Of a stretch of 64,000 bases of DNA, positions 26,853 through 34,817 are shown in pieces (positions within the stretch are counted from its first letter, which is position 1; the number at the start of each line of letters is the position of its first letter). The DNA comes from CAVVGZ01 sp963841845. GTDB lineage: Bacteria > Chloroflexota > Anaerolineae > Anaerolineales > Anaerolineaceae. Both the position numbers and the translations under genes were made by a program. A model generated the notes under the pieces. That model was not told the origin of the DNA. It worked only from the letters and a program-made list of their open reading frames with translations, and did no database searches. The stretch is from the NCBI GenBank assembly GCA_963841845.1, contig CAWJEG010000008.1:186001-250000 (forward strand). Direction: 5' to 3'.

Positions 26853-27566
26853 TTAATCTGGTATTTCCATACTTTGCGCCATCATGGAATCAACCTTTAC
26901 ACCCGGGCCCATTGTTGATGACAGGGTGAGCCGGCGGATATAGGATCCCTTCGCTGCGGCTGGTTTGGCTTTTTTGATGGCTTCCATAAACTGGGCCAGA
27001 TTTTCGTACAAGGCATTCAGCTCAAATGAGACTTTTCCAATCGGGACATGGATATTTGCGGTTTTATCCAGGCGAAATTCTACACGTCCGGCTTTGGTTT
27101 CATTAATTACACGCGGCAGATCCTGTTCAGGAACAACAGTGCCCGCTTTTGGATTAGGCATTAAACCTCGTGGACCCAGGACACGACCCAGTTTGCCGAC
27201 CTTTCCCATCATATCCGGTGTAGATATGGCGACATCAAAATCGGTAAAACCACCCTGTATCTTTGTGATCCATTCATCGCTGTCTGCAACATAATCTGCG
27301 CCCGATTGTTTGGCAAGGTTGGCACCTTCTCCTTGAGCAAAGACCAAGACACGCACGGTTTTTCCCAGGCCATGGGGTAAAACCACCACGTCACGTATCA
27401 TTTGATCTGCCTGACGGGGATCCAGACCCATCCTTAAATGTACTTCAACAGTCGCATCAAAGTTAACATAGGACGTCTGTTTTATAAGGTCGAGGGCTTC
27501 TTTGGGTTCATATGATTTCCCTAAATCAACCTTTTTAATCATCTCTTTGTATTTCTTGCCTGACAT
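26853..27566 (-). CDS. rplA: 50S ribosomal protein L1
   Basis: A 237-aa L1 stalk protein that binds 23S rRNA and assists E-site tRNA release. Signatures are VEVHLRMGLDPRQADQ, VVLPHGLGKTVRVLVF, GRVLGPRGLMPNPKAGTV and SSTMGPGVKVD. Two adjacent ATGs exist at 27569 and 27566; I chose the second because AAGGAG is then at the usual 5-base spacing. Sits between rplK and rplJ. Confidence 0.96.
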   Translation of the reverse strand: MSGKKYKEMIKKVDLGKSYEPKEALDLIKQTSYVNFDATVEVHLRMGLDPRQADQMIRDVVVLPHGLGKTVRVLVFAQGEGANLAKQSGADYVADSDEWITKIQGGFTDFDVAISTPDMMGKVGKLGRVLGPRGLMPNPKAGTVVPEQDLPRVINETKAGRVEFRLDKTANIHVPIGKVSFELNALYENLAQFMEAIKKAKPAAAKGSYIRRLTLSSTMGPGVKVDSMMAQSMEIPD

Positions 27567-27626
27567 CATAACTCCTTGGTGGTTCAAACGGGTGTATCAC
27601 ACCCTCCCACAAATCTAAAGAATAAT

Positions 27627-28052
27627 TTATTTGACGATGGTGATGCCCATATTGCGAGCTGTACCTTCAATTTGTTTCATGGCAGCTTCAATATCATTCG
27701 CATTCATGTCTTTTATTTTCATTTCGGCAATTTCCCGCAGCTGAGCCTGGGTTATTTTGCCAACTTTGTTGCGATTTGCCTGATCCGATCCTTTATCAAC
27801 CCCAGCAGCTTTCTTTAGCAAGACAGAAGCAGGTGAAGATTTCAGAACAAAGGTGAATGACCCATCGGAGAAGATGGTTACTTCTGCCGGAATCACATCA
27901 CCGAGCCGGTTTTGTGTTCTGCTGTTGTATTCTTTGCAGAAAGCCATAATGTTGATGCCATGGCTGGCAAGCGCAGGACCAACCGGGGGCGCCGGATTTG
28001 CTTTCCCAGCATTAAGATTGAGTTTTACAATTGCTTTTACTTTCTTTGCCAC
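27627..28052 (-). CDS. rplK: 50S ribosomal protein L11
   Basis: A 141-aa L11, exactly the family length when started at GTG 28052 (VAKKVKAIVKLNL), which has AAAGGAGAG a few bases upstream. The longer frame to 28100 has no ribosome-binding site. Conserved elements are NAGKANPAPPVGPALASHGINIMAFCKEYN and the C-terminal NANDIEAAMKQIEGTARNMGI. Target site region of thiopeptides and the stringent-response factor in other bacteria. Confidence 0.96.
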   Translation of the reverse strand: MAKKVKAIVKLNLNAGKANPAPPVGPALASHGINIMAFCKEYNSRTQNRLGDVIPAEVTIFSDGSFTFVLKSSPASVLLKKAAGVDKGSDQANRNKVGKITQAQLREIAEMKIKDMNANDIEAAMKQIEGTARNMGITIVK

Positions 28053-28135
28053 ATTACTCTCCTTTGTGGTATTTGCGGACGGTGTTTCCCGTCCTCCCAC
28101 TGGTTAATACGATTTGATTCCAATAAAAATAATAA

Positions 28136-28861
28136 TTAAGCTTTCTCTACCTGGAGAAAGTCTAATTCTATTGGTGTTTCACGCCCAAAGAAGTTGACCA
28201 TAACCCTTACCTTGGAGCGTTCCATCTCAATCTCTGAAACGGTACCACGAAAATCGTTGAATGGACCGTCTACAATGCGGACACGTTCTCCCACTTTGAA
28301 GGATACTTTGAAATGTGGAGCTTCCGCTTCCATTCGTTTCAGGATTGAGGATACTTCTTCAGGACGCAAGGCAGTGGGCTGGTTGCCCATTCCAACAAAA
28401 CCTGTTACGCCGGGTGTATTACGAACTACATACCAGGATTCTTCTGATAAGATCATGTTGACCAGGACATAACCTGGAAATACATGACGTTCTACAACAC
28501 GGCGTTTACCGTCCTTTACCTCAATTTCTTCCTGGGTGGGTATGACGACATCAAAGATTTTGTCTTTCATGCCCATCGTCTCGATACGCTGCTCGAGATT
28601 ATGTCTTACTTTGTTTTCATATCCTGAATAGCAATGGATCACATACCAGGCTTTGGGATCTTCCTCGGGTTTTTCGGGGATTGCAGATTCCTTGCTGGAT
28701 TGAACTGGAGATGTGTTATCTTCCAAATCAGCAGTTATCCCTGCTTCTGGCAGATCTGAAGGCAGAGACGCGTCCAGGTCACCAGATGAGGGTAAGTTTC
28801 CCTGATCCGACTCATTACTGTTATTCAGTTGTTCCTGGTTTAATTCTTCTAGCGCGTCCAT
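28136..28861 (-). CDS. nusG: Transcription termination/antitermination factor NusG with acidic N-terminal extension
   Basis: A 241-aa NusG. The NGN domain starts only at about residue 70 (KAWYVIHCYSGYENKVRHNLEQRI), and the KOW domain is near the C-terminus (FKVGERVRIVDGPFNDFRGTV). Residues 1-68 form a low-complexity acidic tail rich in Asp, Glu, Ser and Pro (NNSNESDQGNLPSSGDLD). The start at 28861 has GAAAGG upstream. NusG couples RNA polymerase with Rho or the ribosome; the extension is unlike the compact ~180-aa proteins of most bacteria. Located between secE and rplK as usual. Confidence 0.95.
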   Translation of the reverse strand: MDALEELNQEQLNNSNESDQGNLPSSGDLDASLPSDLPEAGITADLEDNTSPVQSSKESAIPEKPEEDPKAWYVIHCYSGYENKVRHNLEQRIETMGMKDKIFDVVIPTQEEIEVKDGKRRVVERHVFPGYVLVNMILSEESWYVVRNTPGVTGFVGMGNQPTALRPEEVSSILKRMEAEAPHFKVSFKVGERVRIVDGPFNDFRGTVSEIEMERSKVRVMVNFFGRETPIELDFLQVEKA

Positions 28862-28909
28862 GTGTGCCTTTCTTTACCGAAACAATTCCTTGTAATAAAA
28901 TCTAATCAC

Positions 28910-29122
28910 TTATGTAAGTATGGCAGTGATTATATTTGAGAAAAGGAAGTCCAATACACCTAAGAATACAGCCATGGCAGCCATCACATAAAGGACTATT
29001 TTGGTTAATCGCCAGGCTTCCTGTTTTGTCGGCCAGGTAACCTTACGCAATTCACCAATGGTTTCACGCCAGTACCGTTGAACTCTATTTGGTTTAATTT
29101 CCTTGGCACTTTTATCTGCCAT
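28910..29122 (-). CDS. secE: Preprotein translocase subunit SecE
   Basis: A 70-aa single-span SecE starting at MADKSAKEI with AAGGAG 6 bases upstream; a longer frame to 29179 is basic and lacks a ribosome-binding site. The conserved cytoplasmic motif RETIGELRKVTWPTKQEA precedes one transmembrane helix (VLYVMAAMAVFLGVLDFLF). It clamps the SecY channel. Directly followed by nusG. Confidence 0.95.
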   Translation of the reverse strand: MADKSAKEIKPNRVQRYWRETIGELRKVTWPTKQEAWRLTKIVLYVMAAMAVFLGVLDFLFSNIITAILT

Positions 29123-29185
29123 GCCATTCTCCTTAATAAAACGTCTAAAACGCCGCCTCATCGGACGGCGTTGCCACAATCAAAG

Positions 29186-29258
29186 CAGGCCAGGCAGGAA
29201 TCGAACCCACAACCCCCGGTTTTGGAGACCGGTGCTCTACCAGTTGAGCTACTGGCCT
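29186..29258 (-). tRNA. trnW: tRNA-Trp (CCA)
   Basis: A 73-base cloverleaf on the - strand with acceptor AGGCCAG/CTGGCCT, the D-arm AGCTCAACTGGTAGAGC, the anticodon loop around CTCCAAA (anticodon CCA), the TPsiC segment GGTTCGATTCC and discriminator G. CCA is not encoded. Between rpmG and secE. Confidence 0.93.
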
Positions 29259-29318
29259 TTATGATTGTCAGACACGACCAAAAAAATTAGAATTTAAAGG
29301 CCGTATCCGACAACCTGG

Positions 29319-29489
29319 CTACTTGGTCTCCCTGTGTGGCGTATGTTTGCGGCAGCGGGAGCAAAATTTCTTCAGTTCCATCCGCCCGGGATCATTACGC
29401 CGATTTTTCTCTGATGTATAGTTGCGTTCCTTACATTCTGTGCAAGCCAGGGTAATGACTGGCCGGATATCCTTCTTTTTAGATGCCAT
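29319..29489 (-). CDS. rpmG: 50S ribosomal protein L33
   Basis: A 56-aa zinc-ribbon type L33 starting at MASKKKDIRPVITL. It has two Cys pairs (LACTECKERNY and FCSRCRKHT), so it is a C+ zinc-binding paralogue. The stop TAG is at 29319. Conserved position between tuf and tRNA-Trp/secE. Confidence 0.95.
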   Translation of the reverse strand: MASKKKDIRPVITLACTECKERNYTSEKNRRNDPGRMELKKFCSRCRKHTPHRETK

Positions 29490-29515
29490 AATATTCTTCG
29501 ATTTCCAAAACCAAA

Positions 29516-30718
29516 CTAAGCAATAATCTGAGTAATAACGCCTGCGCCAACGGTCAGGCCGCCTTCGCGGATAGCGAATTTAGAACCCTGCTCCAAAGCT
29601 ACAGGGATGATCAGCTCCACTTCCATGTTCACATTGTCACCGGGCATGACCATTTCAACACCTTCCGGCAGCTTGATATCGCCGGTCACATCCATGGTGC
29701 GGATGTAGAACTGGGGGCGGTATCCACTGAAGAACGGCTTGTGGCGCCCGCCTTCATCCTTGCGCAGTACGTACACTTCGGCATTGAACTTGGTGTGCGG
29801 GGTGATGCTCTTGGGAGCAGCAACAACCATGCCGCGCTCGACATCATCACGTTCTATGCCGCGCAGCAGCAAGCCGGCATTGTCCCCGGCCATGCCTTCA
29901 TCCAGGGTCTTGTGGAACATCTCCACACCGGTTACCACGGAGGATATGCTCTTTTCCCGCAAGCCAACGATCTCAACCGATTCTCCCACCTTGACCTTGC
30001 CGCGGTCGATCCTGCCGGTCACCACCGTACCACGACCCTTGATCGAGAAGACATCCTCAACCGGCATCATGAACGGCCTGTCCACCGGGCGCAGCGGTTC
30101 CGGAATGTAGCTGTCAATGGTATCCAGCAGTTCCTTGATACAGGCATATTCCGGAGCATTGATATCCGTGGATGTGCTGGCCAGCGCCTTGAGGGCACTG
30201 CCGCGCACGATCGGGGTGGTATCCCCGGGGAATTTGTACTCGGTCAGCATTTCGCGCAGTTCCAGTTCAACCAGCTCAAGCAGCTCGGGGTCGTCCATCA
30301 TGTCCACTTTGTTGAGGAAGACGACGATGCTGGGTACCTCCACCTGGCGGGCCAACAGCACGTGCTCTTTGGTCTGCGGCATCGGTCCATCCGGGGCTGC
30401 TACCACCAGGATGGCCCCGTCTACCTGGGCCGCTCCGGTGATCATGTTTTTGATGTAGTCACGGTGCCCGGGCATGTCCACGTGGGCATAGTGCCGGTTG
30501 TGGGTCTGGTATTCAACATGGGCAATGTTGATGGTGATGCCACGCGCTTTTTCCTCCGGCGCATTGTCAATCGAGTCAAATGCCCGGAATTCCCCAAATC
30601 CCATCAGATGGCTGTACTTGGTGATCGCTGCCGTTAAGGTCGTCTTGCCGTGGTCAATGTGTCCCATTGTACCCACGTTCAGATGCGGTTTCTCTCGTTC
30701 AAATTTTTGCTTTCCCAT
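29516..30718 (-). CDS. tuf: Elongation factor Tu
   Basis: A 400-aa GTPase that delivers aminoacyl-tRNA to the ribosome. G-motifs are visible: GHIDHGKTTL (P-loop, with Ile where Val is common), DMPGHRDYIKNM, LNKVDMMDD and GSALKAL. The RGITIN effector region and domains II/III (GRGTVVTGRI, RPQFYIRTMDVTG) are complete, ending in VGAGVITQI. It is preceded by three tRNA genes and followed by rpmG, the classical trn-tuf arrangement. Confidence 0.98.
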   Translation of the reverse strand: MGKQKFEREKPHLNVGTMGHIDHGKTTLTAAITKYSHLMGFGEFRAFDSIDNAPEEKARGITINIAHVEYQTHNRHYAHVDMPGHRDYIKNMITGAAQVDGAILVVAAPDGPMPQTKEHVLLARQVEVPSIVVFLNKVDMMDDPELLELVELELREMLTEYKFPGDTTPIVRGSALKALASTSTDINAPEYACIKELLDTIDSYIPEPLRPVDRPFMMPVEDVFSIKGRGTVVTGRIDRGKVKVGESVEIVGLREKSISSVVTGVEMFHKTLDEGMAGDNAGLLLRGIERDDVERGMVVAAPKSITPHTKFNAEVYVLRKDEGGRHKPFFSGYRPQFYIRTMDVTGDIKLPEGVEMVMPGDNVNMEVELIIPVALEQGSKFAIREGGLTVGAGVITQIIA

Positions 30719-30776
30719 TAGACCACTCCTTTATTGAAGAAAAAAATATTCAATTTAATTGCTATGCGGCAGCCAG

Positions 30777-30849
30777 AGCCCTCAATGGGACTTGAACCCA
30801 TGACCCCGTTCTTACCAAGAACGTGCTCTACCAACTGAGCTATGAGGGC
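30777..30849 (-). tRNA. trnT: tRNA-Thr (GGT)
   Basis: A 73-base cloverleaf with acceptor GCCCTCA/TGAGGGC, D-arm AGCTCAGTTGGTAGAGC, anticodon loop TTGGTAA (GGT) and T-arm GGGTTCAAGTCCC. No encoded CCA. Immediately upstream of tuf. Confidence 0.94.
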
Positions 30850-30901
30850 GTGCCGTCTTTTGACTGCTCAAAACCAACTACCCTATTACCAAAATAACCT
30901 G

Positions 30902-30984
30902 TGGGCGGTGAAGGATTCGAACCTCCGAAGGCGTCCGCCAACTGATTTACAGTCAGTCCCCGTTGTCCACTTGGGTAACCGCCC
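30902..30984 (-). tRNA. trnY: tRNA-Tyr (GTA)
   Basis: An 83-base class II tRNA with acceptor GGGCGGT/ACCGCCC, anticodon loop CTGTAAA (GTA), a long variable arm (GGCGGACGCC region) and TPsiC GGTTCGAATCC. Second tRNA of the tuf transcript. Confidence 0.94.
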
Positions 30985-31055
30985 AGGTTATGCCTTATTT
31001 TGCCTGCAAGCTGTGGTTATTTCGTCACATCTCTTGCTTATTCATTCAGGCTTTG

Positions 31056-31128
31056 AGCCGACGATGGGAATTGAACCCATAACCTACCACTTACAAGGCG
31101 GTTGCTCTGCCGTTTGAGCTACGTCGGC
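31056..31128 (-). tRNA. trnT: tRNA-Thr (TGT)
   Basis: A 73-base cloverleaf with acceptor GCCGACG/CGTCGGC, D-arm AGCTCAAACGGCAGAGC, anticodon stem ACCGC/GTGGT around CTTGTAA (anticodon TGT) and T-arm GGGTTCAATTCCC. First gene of the tRNA-tuf transcript. Confidence 0.93.
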
Positions 31129-31223
31129 AGATCAATTTTTAAGTTTCTATTTAAGCGCGCTAAATTATATCAAACCATGATCTTTTCAGCAAGGATTATG
31201 CTGAAAATAGGCGCAAGGAGGAT

Positions 31224-31252
31224 AGTTTATCAAACTTCAGGGTAAGTGTCAA
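31224..31252 (-). promoter_or_regulatory. Sigma-70-type promoter of the tRNA-tuf operon
   Basis: On the - strand, TTGACA (31252-31247) is followed after 17 bases by TAAACT (31229-31224), about 95 bases upstream of the first tRNA. Spacing is ideal and the -35 box is perfect; the downstream genes are highly expressed stable-RNA and translation genes. Confidence 0.7.
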
Positions 31253-31359
31253 CAAGCGATTACGGCTGACAAACAGGAGGTATTACGAATTCTGGTAAAT
31301 TTATTAAATACTCTCTCTCATATCTCCCCCAATGCCGATAACAATTTTGCACGGAATTG

Positions 31360-31560
31360 TTAATCCCTGGTCAAATCATGAAGTTTTTGCAGACCTTCCA
31401 AACTTGTGGCAAATAATAAAATAATAAAGCCCAAAATGGGTAATCCTTCGGCAAAATCACGGATACTTCCCAATGAAATGCCCAGTTCGTGCAGAAATCC
31501 AATGACGACCAGGATGGTTGATACCCACCATGTGGTCTTATGTGGAGCATACAATTTCAT
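31360..31560 (-). CDS. Small two-helix membrane protein, paralogue 1 of 3
   Basis: A 66-aa protein starting MKLYAPHKTTWWVS. It has two predicted transmembrane helices (WWVSTILVVIGFLHELGISL and LPILGFIILLFATSLEGL) joined by a short polar loop, and a charged C-terminus (KLHDLTRD). It is clearly related to the next two genes in the N-terminal MK-x-x-x-P-x-x-x-T-W pattern and in helix placement. No function is known to me. Confidence 0.65.
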   Translation of the reverse strand: MKLYAPHKTTWWVSTILVVIGFLHELGISLGSIRDFAEGLPILGFIILLFATSLEGLQKLHDLTRD

Positions 31561-31600
31561 GTTTCTTCTCCTTGATCCAAAATAATGGATACCAGATGGT

Positions 31601-31777
31601 TTATAAAAAATCTACAGCTGTCCCGATAATAAGCAGGACCGCACCGAAAATTACCAGCCACGCTCCATAAGGCTCTAATATGGCAATCGGGATTAACCGG
31701 AACTGAATCAATGTGCCAATTATTCCAGTAACTGCGGCGATCCACCAGGTAATCGGTTTTGGGGCAGAAAATTTCAT
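31601..31777 (-). CDS. Small two-helix membrane protein, paralogue 2 of 3
   Basis: A 58-aa protein starting MKFSAPKPITWWIA, with AAGGAAG 5 bases upstream; a longer frame to 31834 lacks this signal. Two hydrophobic segments (WWIAAVTGIIGTLIQF and WLVIFGAVLLIIGTAVDFL). It aligns end to end with the genes on both sides and lies 40 bases before paralogue 1, probably co-transcribed. Function unknown. Confidence 0.65.
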   Translation of the reverse strand: MKFSAPKPITWWIAAVTGIIGTLIQFRLIPIAILEPYGAWLVIFGAVLLIIGTAVDFL

Positions 31778-31869
31778 AGCACTTCCTTTTGAAGACATAA
31801 TAACCAACCTGACGAGTGATAAATTATAGTACATAATTTATCCAATCCGGATTTTTGTGGAAAAAAATG

Positions 31870-31903
31870 AAAAATCAGCACCATTTCCTGGGTGCTGATT
31901 TTT
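31870..31903. terminator. Bidirectional terminator between small membrane protein genes 3 and 2
   Basis: Stem AAAAATCAGCACC / GGTGCTGATTTTT with an 8-base loop, flanked by A and T tracts. It separates paralogue 3 from paralogues 2 and 1 on the - strand. Confidence 0.85.
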
Positions 31904-31978
31904 CTATGTGAAAAAGGTATTTATTTTGAATCAAACCAAAATATGTTGCCGGTCATAAAGTCCAACCGGCCTGCTGAC

Positions 31979-32155
31979 TTACAAGCCTTTAACCAAGGCT
32001 GCCAGCGCCAGGAGTATAAAACCTAAAACAATCATGATGGTTGAATATTGTTCCAGGCCGGCGAAACTGACGACGCTATACTCCATCAGGATTCCTATGA
32101 CGCCGATAATGACTGCAATTAAGTAGGTGATATTTTTTGGTGGGCTAAGTTTCAT
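31979..32155 (-). CDS. Small two-helix membrane protein, paralogue 3 of 3
   Basis: A 58-aa protein starting MKLSPPKNITYLIA, with GGAGAGG about 5 bases upstream. Two hydrophobic helices (YLIAVIIGVIGILMEYSVV and TIMIVLGFILLALAALV) and a Lys-Gly-Leu end. Same length and layout as paralogue 2. It has its own terminator downstream, so it forms a separate small transcript. Function unknown. Confidence 0.65.
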   Translation of the reverse strand: MKLSPPKNITYLIAVIIGVIGILMEYSVVSFAGLEQYSTIMIVLGFILLALAALVKGL

Positions 32156-32655
32156 TTTTTCCTCTCCTTAAACAACCTTGAAAACACAAAATATATTAAA
32201 AATCTCTAATAATAGTTTAGCATTTATTTAAAAATTTGCAATTAACGCCTGGTAAAAATTATTTAATTTGGACTAAATAATTGCCATAGAAAATATAGTT
32301 TTGAGAAGATGACCACAATAAATAATTGGAGGTCCGGTTATTGGAAGGTATATCCATTCGAATTTTTCATGGCAGACTATCCAAATACTGACATGCCATC
32401 CTTTTATAATTGGGTTGATTCATTGAATGTCTTCTCCTTTGAATTTCGGGAGGAGGCTGACGAATGATCCCTGAATTCACGGGTTGTTTTTTCTCGCCAG
32501 AACCTGATAGCCCATTCCTGAGCAGATTATTTAAAAAACAATTTGGTTTTGCTCTCGTTAAATGAAATATCCGGTTATAAATTTGGCAAATCATCTATCC
32601 CAACCTGCTTTTCGGATCTAATTCATGTATAATCAAATCTGATTTGGGAGGCTTG
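32156..32655. other. 500-base AT-rich intergenic region
   Basis: Divergent promoters for small-protein gene 3 (-) and the MBL-fold gene (+) must lie here. Short reading frames occur, but none has a ribosome-binding site or a recognisable product. No repeat or terminator was identified. Confidence 0.4.
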
Positions 32656-33309
32656 ATGGAAATTACCTGGTATGGACATTCTTGTTTTCGATTAGCTGAA
32701 CGGGGAATGGCAACCGTTGTTACCGATCCGTATGATGCCCGGGAAGTCGGGTATGAGCCCTTAAAGTTAAAGGCGAACATTGTTACAGTCAGCCATGATG
32801 CTCCCGGACATAATCATATTGCTGCTGTAAAAGGCAGCCCTTATATTATTACCGGGCCTGGTGAATTTGAAATTGGAGGGGTTTTTATTACTGCCATCCA
32901 CACAAATGGCCATATAAACCGCCAGAAAACCGAAGGCAATAATATCCTCTGTCTTTATGATTTTGATGGAATTAATGTAGTACACCTTGGGGCAATTAAC
33001 CGGGTTCCGACTCAGACTGAGGTCGAATCATTAGGGCCGGTTCATATTGCCCTGGTATCGGTCGGCGGTGGTTCGGGATTAAATTCAGCAAAAGCATCCG
33101 AGGTGATCAGTCTATTGGAACCCAATATTGTAATACCCATGCATTATGCCACACCGGTTTCACTGATCAAGTTAGATCCGCTTAGTAAATTTCTCAAGGA
33201 AATGGGACTTGAGGAAAAAATCACCAAGGAATCGACATTCAAAGTAACCAGCGCCAGTTCTCTTCCAGAAGAAACCCATGTTGTGGTTTTAGATTATTTC
33301 CGGGGGTAG
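32656..33309 (+). CDS. MBL-fold metal-dependent hydrolase (UlaG/COG2220-like)
   Basis: A 217-aa metallo-beta-lactamase-fold protein starting MEITWYGHSCFRL with GGGAGG 6 bases upstream. The WYGHSCF opening, VSHDAPGHNH (in place of HxHxDH) and the C-terminal IPMHYATP are typical of the short UlaG-like branch. The degenerate HxHxDH motif leaves metal binding and activity uncertain. It is followed 11 bases later by a small conserved gene and mutY. Confidence 0.78.
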   Translation: MEITWYGHSCFRLAERGMATVVTDPYDAREVGYEPLKLKANIVTVSHDAPGHNHIAAVKGSPYIITGPGEFEIGGVFITAIHTNGHINRQKTEGNNILCLYDFDGINVVHLGAINRVPTQTEVESLGPVHIALVSVGGGSGLNSAKASEVISLLEPNIVIPMHYATPVSLIKLDPLSKFLKEMGLEEKITKESTFKVTSASSLPEETHVVVLDYFRG

Positions 33310-33320
33310 GGGAGCATTCC

Positions 33321-33623
33321 TTGTCTGTCAAACTGATCATGAAATGGGACATACTGGTTGACCGCGAACGGGAGTATTTTGAATTTATTGTGCGCGAATT
33401 CATTCCCGGTGTTCAACAACTTGGTTTTGATCTGACAGATGCCTGGGCAACGGTTTTCGGAAATGAAACACAAATTATGATCGGTGCTGTGCTGCCGGAT
33501 CTGGAAAAAGCCCGGGAACTGCTCTATTCCAGTGAATGGCAAAGCCTGCATAACAAGCTAAGAGATTTTGTAACCAATTATTCACAGAAAATTGTCAATG
33601 CCCGTGGCGGATTTCAATTCTGA
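33321..33623 (+). CDS. Conserved protein of unknown function, 100 aa
   Basis: Starts at TTG (MSVKLIMKWDI) with GGGGAG about 7 bases upstream. The sequence looks like a small alpha/beta protein (WDILVDREREYFEFIVREFIPG; FGNETQIMIGAVLPDLEKARELL) of a dimeric ferredoxin-like barrel type. No family motif is certain. It overlaps the start of mutY and follows the MBL gene closely, so the three are likely one operon. Confidence 0.6.
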   Translation: MSVKLIMKWDILVDREREYFEFIVREFIPGVQQLGFDLTDAWATVFGNETQIMIGAVLPDLEKARELLYSSEWQSLHNKLRDFVTNYSQKIVNARGGFQF

Positions 33624-34716
33624 CCCTGCCAATCTATCAGCAAAAGAGTCCATTACCAACAGCTTAATATCCTGGTATAACCTCAATCGAAGGAATTTAC
33701 CCTGGCGGGATACCCCTGATCCGTATTTTGTCTGGGTGTCTGAGGTTATGCTTCAACAAACCAGGGTTGAAACAGTAATTCCTTATTTTCTTAAGTGGAT
33801 AAACCGTTTTCCAACAATTGAATCTCTGGCAAATGCAACCGAACAGGAAGCATTAAGGCACTGGGAAGGATTGGGCTATTACAGCCGGGCAAGGAACCTC
33901 CACAAAGCTGCAGGGATAATATGCCGGGAATACGGGGGACAAATTCCATGCAGTCGTTCAATCCTGGAAGAATTACCTGGAATCGGGCATTACACAGCTG
34001 GTGCAATTGCTTCGATTGCCTGCGGGATGGATGAGCCTGTCCTGGATGGCAATGTGGCCCGGGTTTACGCCCGCCTTTTTAATTTGAATTTTCCGGTCAA
34101 ATCCACCATGGGTCAGCGTTATTTAAAAGAATTAGCGCATGAAGTACTACCATCCGGAATGGCCGGGTCCTATAACCAGGCGGTAATGGACCTCGGTGCG
34201 ACCATCTGCTTGCCCCGGCAGCCGTTATGCACACAGTGTCCACTTATCGGCTTATTGCGTTTCCTACAGCCTGGGAAACCAGGAAGAAAGACCAGTCCGC
34301 CAGGTCAAAAAAATCCGGTTCCACGATATACAGTTACAGCGGCAGTAATCTGGAGAGAGGCTAAGGTGCTGATTGCCAGGCGTCCATCGCATGGCCTTCT
34401 GGGCGGATTGTGGGAATATCCAGGTGGTAAGGTTGAAGCAGGTGAAGAAATCGCCGAGGGATTAAAAAGGGAGATCAGGGAGGAACTAGGAGTAGAGATT
34501 TTTGTTGGCAAGCCGTTAGGAATATTCAGCCATGCATATACTCATTTCAGGATAAAACTGCATGCTTATGATTGCCAACTGATGAGCGGGGAGCCAACAG
34601 CAATTGAGGCAAGTGAAATCCAGTGGGTTGAGCCAGGAAATTTAGGGGACTATCCGATGGGTAAGATCGACCGCTTAATATCCAACCTGCTAAAAGATGA
34701 ATATTCCCATTTATAA
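33598..34716 (+). CDS. mutY: A/G-specific adenine glycosylase MutY, with Nudix-type C-terminal domain
   Basis: A ~372-aa DNA repair enzyme that removes adenine opposite 8-oxoguanine. The glycosylase half has the catalytic Glu in SEVMLQQTRV, the helix-hairpin-helix ELPGIGHYTAGAIAS and the catalytic Asp in VLDGNVARVYAR. The Fe-S loop reads C-x6-C-x2-C-x5-L: the fourth ligand Cys is Leu (CTQCPLIGLLRF). The C-terminal 8-oxoG recognition domain keeps a complete Nudix box, GGKVEAGEE...REIREELGVEI, so hydrolase activity is conceivable. Start codon is uncertain (TTG 33592, ATG 33598 or a nearby GTG); it overlaps the previous gene and may be translationally coupled. Confidence 0.9.
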   Translation: MPVADFNSDPANLSAKESITNSLISWYNLNRRNLPWRDTPDPYFVWVSEVMLQQTRVETVIPYFLKWINRFPTIESLANATEQEALRHWEGLGYYSRARNLHKAAGIICREYGGQIPCSRSILEELPGIGHYTAGAIASIACGMDEPVLDGNVARVYARLFNLNFPVKSTMGQRYLKELAHEVLPSGMAGSYNQAVMDLGATICLPRQPLCTQCPLIGLLRFLQPGKPGRKTSPPGQKNPVPRYTVTAAVIWREAKVLIARRPSHGLLGGLWEYPGGKVEAGEEIAEGLKREIREELGVEIFVGKPLGIFSHAYTHFRIKLHAYDCQLMSGEPTAIEASEIQWVEPGNLGDYPMGKIDRLISNLLKDEYSHL

Positions 34717-34817
34717 ATGGGATCTGTTGGATAAATTTGGATAATATTAGTGATTAATTATTGAATGGCGGATAGGTATAATTAATTTATTAAGATAGTT
34801 TTTCAGGGTGGTAACCT

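Noticed and set aside
29741..30637. 298-codon open frame on the + strand opposite tuf
   Set aside because: It is antisense to the fully conserved EF-Tu gene, has no ribosome-binding site and a His/Gln-rich composition typical of a shadow frame.
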